Of a stretch of 64,000 nucleotides of DNA, positions 59,302 through 64,000 are shown piece after piece (position 1 is the stretch's first letter; each line of letters opens with the position of its first letter). Below the pieces are notes generated by a model that saw only the letters and a list, made by a program, of their open reading frames with translations, was not told where the DNA came from and searched no databases. Both the position numbers and the translations under genes were made by a program. Source of the DNA: Gammaproteobacteria bacterium (lineage in GTDB: Bacteria; Pseudomonadota; Gammaproteobacteria; JAPPPA01); NCBI GenBank assembly GCA_030425645.1, contig JAUHZK010000005.1, positions 186,001 to 250,000 on the forward strand. The letters are read 5' to 3'.

Positions 59302-60612
59302 ATGGCCGCCGGCCCGAGTTCTGAGAAACACCCCCAATTTGGTCAAATGAACAACCCGAGTGGCTGGTACCGCCACTATTGTTTGGGGCTAATCTTTGTG
59401 GTGCTGGTACTCAACTATGTAGACCGTGGCATTCTGGCTGTGGTGCTTGAAGACGTAAAAAGCGACTTCCAACTTAACGACCTACAACTCGGCCTGTTAT
59501 CAGGGCCAGCGTTTGCCGTGTTTTATGCGCTGATGGGGATTCCCTTCGCGCGTTGGGCCGACATGGGTAATCGACGTATTGTGATCTCTGTCAGCCTAGC
59601 CATCTGGAGCGCCATGACCGCGCTTGGTGGTTTGGCGCAGAACTTCACCAGCCTGTTCTTAACCCGTGTTGGTGTTGGCGTAGGCGAAGCCGGCGCTGTA
59701 CCACCAACACATTCGCTAGCCTCCAACTACTACCCTCCAGAGCATCACGGCAAGACCGCCAGTGTGCTGTCGTTTTCAGTATTTGTCGGTAGCTTTTTGG
59801 GCCTAGCCGGTGGCGGTGCCATCCTCGCCGCAACCGACTGGCGCACCACCTTAATGGCCGTCGGCTTGCCAGGGGTATTTATCGCCGTACTGGCATTTTT
59901 CACCCTGCGGGAACCGAGACAAATCACCAAAGTGCCGGCACCGAGCGAAATTTTTAACGCCGAGTCTCGCGCCATTATTCGCGGCGTATTGGCGAAAAAG
60001 ACCTATGTCCAACTGCTGATCTCTTTCGCTATCGTTTCTTTCTTTAGCTACGGCATTGCCTCATTCGCAGTGCCGTTTTTTATCCGTAGCTTTGGGGTGG
60101 ATATCGGCTTTATTGGCATTAGTTACGGCGGTACCGCTGCGGCCTCTTCCGTCGTTGGAACGCTATCGGCGGCTTTCTTAGTAGACCGCTTAGCAAAACG
60201 CGATAAAGCCTGGATGCTTAGACTGCCAGGCATCGCTTGCTTGGTCGCCGTGCCATTTGTAGTGGCATCAATTCTAGCGCCGAGCTACGAGATCTGCCTG
60301 CTGTTTTTCTTTATTGGCAACAGCTTTGTCTCAATGGCAATCCCAGCTTTATTTGCATCTATTTATGGGATTATTCATAACAGCCAACGTTCTATGGCGA
60401 TTGCTGTATTTGGTCTGGCGGCCAACCTGCTCGGCTTGGGTCTAGGCCCAGTACTGATCGGGGCTATCAGCGATGCCATTACGCCGATGTTTGAAGTAGA
60501 GGCACTGCGTTACACATTGGCGGGCTCAGTGCTGTTCCTAGCTTGGGCGGCGACCCATATTCTGATTGGCTCACGCACTATCAACCAAGACTATGTTGGC
60601 AACGACGAATAA
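59302..60612 (+). CDS. MFS transporter
   Basis: A 436-residue permease with twelve hydrophobic segments. The Spns/ACS-like pattern is clear: LNYVDRGILAVV in helix 1, IPFARWADMGNRRIVI in loop 2-3, and TRVGVGVGEAGAVPPTHSL in helix 4. This branch moves organic acids, lipids or hexuronates; the substrate here is unknown. AAGGA precedes the ATG by a suitable distance. Confidence 0.88.
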   Translation: MAAGPSSEKHPQFGQMNNPSGWYRHYCLGLIFVVLVLNYVDRGILAVVLEDVKSDFQLNDLQLGLLSGPAFAVFYALMGIPFARWADMGNRRIVISVSLAIWSAMTALGGLAQNFTSLFLTRVGVGVGEAGAVPPTHSLASNYYPPEHHGKTASVLSFSVFVGSFLGLAGGGAILAATDWRTTLMAVGLPGVFIAVLAFFTLREPRQITKVPAPSEIFNAESRAIIRGVLAKKTYVQLLISFAIVSFFSYGIASFAVPFFIRSFGVDIGFIGISYGGTAAASSVVGTLSAAFLVDRLAKRDKAWMLRLPGIACLVAVPFVVASILAPSYEICLLFFFIGNSFVSMAIPALFASIYGIIHNSQRSMAIAVFGLAANLLGLGLGPVLIGAISDAITPMFEVEALRYTLAGSVLFLAWAATHILIGSRTINQDYVGNDE

Positions 60613-60666
60613 GTCCGCCGGCAAAACAGTTGGCGTTATTAGCAAAGGCCGCTGCCACAGCAATGA

Positions 60667-61239
60667 CTACCAGTCAAAGTCGTCAGGAATTTTGTAGTCG
60701 GCATAAGGGTCATCGCCGTCTTCGGCGTCGGCCACACGGTCATGTAAGGACACCACTACCGAGGCGTCACGGCTGTTAATTTTTTCGGCCACTAATGCTG
60801 ATACCAACTGATAGTTGTCGGCCAGTTTCACGATTGCTAACTGGCCTTTACTCAGCTGTCGTTTTAACAGCGCGTTGACATAAATCGTCTCGGTTTTGCC
60901 GCCATCCACAAAGCGATAGGCGACATCCCCTTCACGCTTTACTTCGTTCATATTCACCAGCTGCTTAATCTGCGCTTGCAAAGCCTTTGCCTGCGCCGCG
61001 GCATTTTTCTGACGGTTAAGCTCGCGGTCGCGTGCAACCTTTTCATTCAGCATGCGCTGTTCCTCTGCACTCTTCTGCGCCGCTTGCTGCTCTTGCAGTT
61101 GACGCCGGGCCTTTTTACCGAGCTGTTTAACCTGGGCGTTTTTCTGAGCGTTCTCGCGGCGTTTTGCCGTTTGCGCTTTCTTAACTTGTTTCTTGTCGGC
61201 AATCCCGGCTTTCAGCAATTGGTCGGCGAGCGAAGGCAT
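60667..61239 (-). CDS. DUF2058-family protein (YaiL-like)
   Basis: A 190-residue protein. The first 105 residues are a basic, Gln/Lys/Arg-rich coiled-coil region (LADQLLKAGIADKKQVKKAQ onward). The C-terminal domain has VAYRFVDGGKTETIYVNALL and ends in an acidic PDDFDW tail. This matches E. coli YaiL, a nucleic-acid-associated protein of unclear role. It converges on the MFS gene. Confidence 0.88.
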   Translation of the reverse strand: MPSLADQLLKAGIADKKQVKKAQTAKRRENAQKNAQVKQLGKKARRQLQEQQAAQKSAEEQRMLNEKVARDRELNRQKNAAAQAKALQAQIKQLVNMNEVKREGDVAYRFVDGGKTETIYVNALLKRQLSKGQLAIVKLADNYQLVSALVAEKINSRDASVVVSLHDRVADAEDGDDPYADYKIPDDFDW

Positions 61240-61436
61240 ATCGGTCTGAATCTCGTTTAACGGAACCCCATTATAAATGAGGCAACCACCGCCTACAGCC
61301 CTTATCCCGACGTGCTAAGCCGCTTAGCATCAGTAACCCAAATGGGCTGTTTTTGCCGCAAATCTCTCCGTTAGCGTGCACCTAAAAAGCCCAACTCATT
61401 GAACTCAAAGCAACAAACATAAGCTAATTGTATTTT

Positions 61437-61471
61437 GAATATGAATTCATTTTTATTCGAATATGAATTCA
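61437..61471. promoter_or_regulatory. Two GAATATGAATTCA direct repeats upstream of the acyltransferase
   Basis: Identical 13-base words lie at 61437-61449 and 61459-61471, 22 bases apart (about two helical turns); the first forms the palindrome ATGAATTCAT. The spacing suits a dimeric regulator binding one face of the helix. The 61240-61537 gap otherwise shows no gene. Confidence 0.45.
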
Positions 61472-61537
61472 AACGGGATTCATTTAACTGTTTAATTGAA
61501 TCAACGCCTGTTAAGTCCATGAGGGGGGAGTTAACCA

Positions 61538-62686
61538 ATGTTGAATATAAATCAGTGGCCATCTCGGCGCTTAGACTCGATTGGCGGTCTACATCGTTTC
61601 GATAATTTAGATTCAGCCCGCGCCATAGCCGCGATCGGCATCGTCGCTTATCACAGTAACCTGCACCACCTAATTGCTTGGTGGTGGGGCGTAATGGATT
61701 TCTTTTTCGTTATGTCGGGCATGTTAATCACGCGCACCATGCTAACGCTGCGTGATCGCGGCGACGGCTTTGGTACCTTTATGTTGTATCGAGCAGCCCG
61801 CCTATTCCCAGCGTTTTTGGGCATCATGCTGATGTGGGAGCTTTTGGTATTTGTCACCGGAAGCCGCGAGCAGTTTCAAACGCTGCCCTACTTATTGCTA
61901 TATCAAAACCTAGATTTATTACTCTGGTCACGAGAAGTATTCCCTCGCATCCCGGAGCTTACTCACACCTGGTCGTTGATTCTTGAAGAACAGTACTACG
62001 TGCTCTGGGGCCTAATGTTCTTTACGATTTTTGTGCATGTCAGAAAAATCAATCGACGCTACCTCTGGGCTGTCGTGTTACTCGTACTCGTTGCCACCAT
62101 GGGCCGCTACTACGGCACGCATTGGTGGACGCTACTAGGCCGCTTTGACGGTTTCCTAGTGGGAACTCTACTCGGCTTTTTGGTGTTCTCAGACTCGGCA
62201 ACCCTAAGCCGTTGGGCGAGCAACTCACTATTTAGACGCTGTTTCCAACTCTTGGTGTTGCTAGCTATCGGTAAAATCGTCTACGGCATGAGCCTGTCTT
62301 ATGTTGATCCAGAAGGCTACCGCAGCAGTGCAATTTGGCTAGACGTAACCTGTTATGTGATCTTCTCTACTGCGTTAGTACTGTGGCTCATGCAAAAAGA
62401 AGGCAGCCCGTTAAATACCGTATTCGGTTGTTTCCACTTACCGTGGGTTGGGTTAATTAGCTATGAACTTTATTTGGTACATGTACCGATTAACAGCGTG
62501 GTGATGAAGCTGATCGACTTTGACTTCGCCTATGCCTCGGTAGCTAAGTTTTTCATCGTGCTGACACTGTCGATTATCAGTGGCCACTTTATTAATAAAT
62601 GGCTCACCAAACCGGCGCTCAGAAACCGCCACCGTATGAAAGAGTATCTGGTTAGCGCGTTTTCAGTGCGACAACCAAACCGATAG
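61538..62686 (+). CDS. Acyltransferase 3 (OafA/YrhL-like) membrane protein
   Basis: A 382-residue integral-membrane O-acyltransferase with about ten helices. The catalytic His lies in AAIGIVAYHSNLHHL near residue 34, and the second signature reads HTWSLILEEQYYVLWG near residue 143. It likely acylates a surface polysaccharide or lipid using acyl groups passed across the inner membrane. A strong GAGGGGGGAG ribosome site precedes the ATG. It ends just before a bidirectional terminator. Confidence 0.9.
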   Translation: MLNINQWPSRRLDSIGGLHRFDNLDSARAIAAIGIVAYHSNLHHLIAWWWGVMDFFFVMSGMLITRTMLTLRDRGDGFGTFMLYRAARLFPAFLGIMLMWELLVFVTGSREQFQTLPYLLLYQNLDLLLWSREVFPRIPELTHTWSLILEEQYYVLWGLMFFTIFVHVRKINRRYLWAVVLLVLVATMGRYYGTHWWTLLGRFDGFLVGTLLGFLVFSDSATLSRWASNSLFRRCFQLLVLLAIGKIVYGMSLSYVDPEGYRSSAIWLDVTCYVIFSTALVLWLMQKEGSPLNTVFGCFHLPWVGLISYELYLVHVPINSVVMKLIDFDFAYASVAKFFIVLTLSIISGHFINKWLTKPALRNRHRMKEYLVSAFSVRQPNR

Positions 62687-62696
62687 TCTCCTACCC

Positions 62697-62728
62697 ATCA
62701 CTGGCTAGCAGTATTGCTAGCCAGTGAT
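62697..62728. terminator. Bidirectional terminator between convergent genes
   Basis: ATCACTGGCTAGCA (62697-62710) and its perfect complement (62715-62728) form a 14-bp stem with a GTAT loop. It sits between the stop codons of two convergent genes. T-runs are weak on either strand. Confidence 0.75.
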
Positions 62729-62735
62729 TGCTTGG

Positions 62736-64000
62736 TTAAGCGCCGAGGTTGCTCTCAATCGCATCCAAAAATCCCTGCATATCGACGATTTTTTCGTTCT
62801 CGGGCTGCAGCGTTTTGCCCTTAATATCGCCAGTGATAATGCCCTGGCCAACGGTCTCGATTAAGGCCGCCTTGATATTGCCTGAGTAATACACCAAGGC
62901 TTGGTTTTTCTCACGCAGACCAATCGCTTCTAAGGCATTGGCAACGGCAAACAACAGCGCCGACGAGTTAAAGATCGCGGTCTTGCCTTTACTTTCCTGA
63001 TACATCAAGTAAAGGTCATGTGCGGTACCGTGTGGCGCTTCGAACAACAGCGTGCCGTCAACGCTAGAGATAATCGAGCTAGCCGTTGCCAAGCTGCCGC
63101 CGAGTGCCGCAGAAATATCAGAGAAGATATCGCCATCTAAATTAAGCGCCGGATACAAGGCGTTACGCGGCGGATCAGTAATCATTTTTTGCAGCTGTAC
63201 TGATGGGCGCATGACCATAAATGATGGCGGCGCTACGCGCTCTTGGGTAAGTTCACGACGCACCTCATTTAACACATGGCTAAAGACATCGTCGTATTCC
63301 ATGTATTCACGCTTAAGACCGAAGTAAACCTCTTTGTGTTTACGGCGGGCATCGCGGAAAACATCGCTAATCCAGTCTTTAATGGCTTGGCGCTCATTGT
63401 GCATAAAGAGAATCGGGTCACCCTGCTTAACCGCTCGGGCATGCTTCTCTTCACCATCCACAATCACTTTAACCAGACCGTCCTCTGGCACTGCCATGTT
63501 GAAGCTACCGTATTGGTCACCACCGCCGGCGCTCATACGTGAGATAGAGATCGCCGTATTGCGCGTGGGGATACCAAACTCTTTCAGCGCCTCAACCAGT
63601 TTGTATAGTTTGCGCCCCGAGGTGTTTTCCGGCACCCCCCATAGGCAACGCTCTGGCGGATTAGCCACAATCCGCGCCGCCTGGGCATCAATTAACTCGT
63701 AGTGATAAGCCAAACCCGCCGCTTCTACTTTGGCTTTGTAGTCGGCCTCATAAATTTCTTCGATGGCTTCCCGCATCACGCCGTCGTAACCCGGGATCAC
63801 GGTATCTTTTAAGCCAAGATAGATATCACGTTTTTCATCCAAGGCGCGTTGGAAAAACTTATGCGCCCAATCACGTACCTTCTGAATATCGTTGGTCGCA
63901 ATTAGCCATGGATCACCCAAATGGATGTCACGGCGGTGCAACTCCACCGGGTCGCCGCTAGCGCCAACAAACATTACCTTCGCTACACCGGTGGCTTTTG
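62736..64000 (-). CDS. Isocitrate-dehydrogenase-like enzyme, 5' end beyond the window
   Basis: At least 421 residues are open to the right edge with no stop, so the start lies outside. The C-terminal part has the beta-decarboxylating-dehydrogenase core: LNLDGDIFSDISAALGGSLA, then EAPHGTAHDLYL and SSALLFAVANALEAIGL. Upstream lie two copies of a 60-70-residue module (GDPWLIATND...YLGLKDTVIPGYD and GDPILFMHNE...YFGLKREYMEYDD). The second copy and the PEDGLVKV segment before it resemble the clasp domain of monomeric NADP-IDH, whereas the C-terminus is of the dimeric type. It probably oxidatively decarboxylates isocitrate; cofactor and exact class are uncertain. Confidence 0.7.
   Translation of the reverse strand, partial: KATGVAKVMFVGASGDPVELHRRDIHLGDPWLIATNDIQKVRDWAHKFFQRALDEKRDIYLGLKDTVIPGYDGVMREAIEEIYEADYKAKVEAAGLAYHYELIDAQAARIVANPPERCLWGVPENTSGRKLYKLVEALKEFGIPTRNTAISISRMSAGGGDQYGSFNMAVPEDGLVKVIVDGEEKHARAVKQGDPILFMHNERQAIKDWISDVFRDARRKHKEVYFGLKREYMEYDDVFSHVLNEVRRELTQERVAPPSFMVMRPSVQLQKMITDPPRNALYPALNLDGDIFSDISAALGGSLATASSIISSVDGTLLFEAPHGTAHDLYLMYQESKGKTAIFNSSALLFAVANALEAIGLREKNQALVYYSGNIKAALIETVGQGIITGDIKGKTLQPENEKIVDMQGFLDAIESNLGA

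Overview
The window looks like a chromosomal segment of a free-living, probably marine Gammaproteobacterium. Supporting signs are PriA, GlnS, DarP, DUF2058, Tat and lipoprotein signals, outer-membrane barrels ending in Phe, and paired DUF1302/DUF1329 genes with RND/MMPL exporters. The gene mix resembles the Spongiibacteraceae/Cellvibrionales, but that placement is a guess from content. No tRNA, rRNA, CRISPR array or prophage was recognised.

Layout. (1) 60-971: an EamA exporter beside palindromic GGGGACAGACCCC repeats. (2) 1274-10099: a tight seven-gene minus-strand operon (Baeyer-Villiger-type monooxygenase, acetoacetate-decarboxylase-like protein, FadE-type acyl-CoA dehydrogenase, MMPL/RND exporter, fatty-acid-hydroxylase-type membrane enzyme, DsbA-family protein, SRPBCC protein). 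It diverges from a DUF1302 outer-membrane protein (10237-12423), followed by another barrel and a D-aminoacylase-like amidohydrolase. Together they suggest uptake and oxidative breakdown of a hydrophobic cyclic or branched compound. (3) 15663-18982: cNMP-binding/EAL protein, NodIJ-type ABC exporter and PCuAC-type copper chaperone. (4) 19021-30697: a minus-strand cluster of secreted DUF11-like proteins around a 1936-residue protein with an OmpA domain and predicted barrel. Its first gene is cut by an in-frame amber codon. This cluster is the best candidate for an undescribed surface system.

(5) 31034-36370: SO_0444-type Cu/Zn permease, then priA and glnS. Gene direction switches from mostly minus to mostly plus at about 32.3 kb, around an AT-rich gap with one perfect DnaA box. 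(6) 36594-39204: a DUF1329 gene interrupted by a 1222-bp IS3-family element whose ends, 3-bp target duplication and frameshift signal can all be read. Removing the element restores the frame exactly. (7) 39339-42890: darP, two hotdog thioesterases, a second 75-bp palindromic repeat unit and ilvD.

(8) 42935-46595: small secreted proteins and lipoproteins mixed with RAYT/REP-like repeat remnants, a HIT protein and a NERD protein. (9) 46588-53719: nitrilase-family amidase, FAD oxidoreductase, an SPFH-like protein, and a minus-strand operon of a three-module desaturase/reductase/ferredoxin fusion, a UbiA prenyltransferase and an FAD amine-oxidase-like enzyme. (10) 53857-64000: housekeeping and unknown genes (Zn peptidase, DUF924, GFA protein, PhoD-type phosphatase, DUF2059, MFS transporter, DUF2058, acyltransferase 3), ending in an isocitrate-dehydrogenase-like gene that runs off the right edge and contains an internal duplication.
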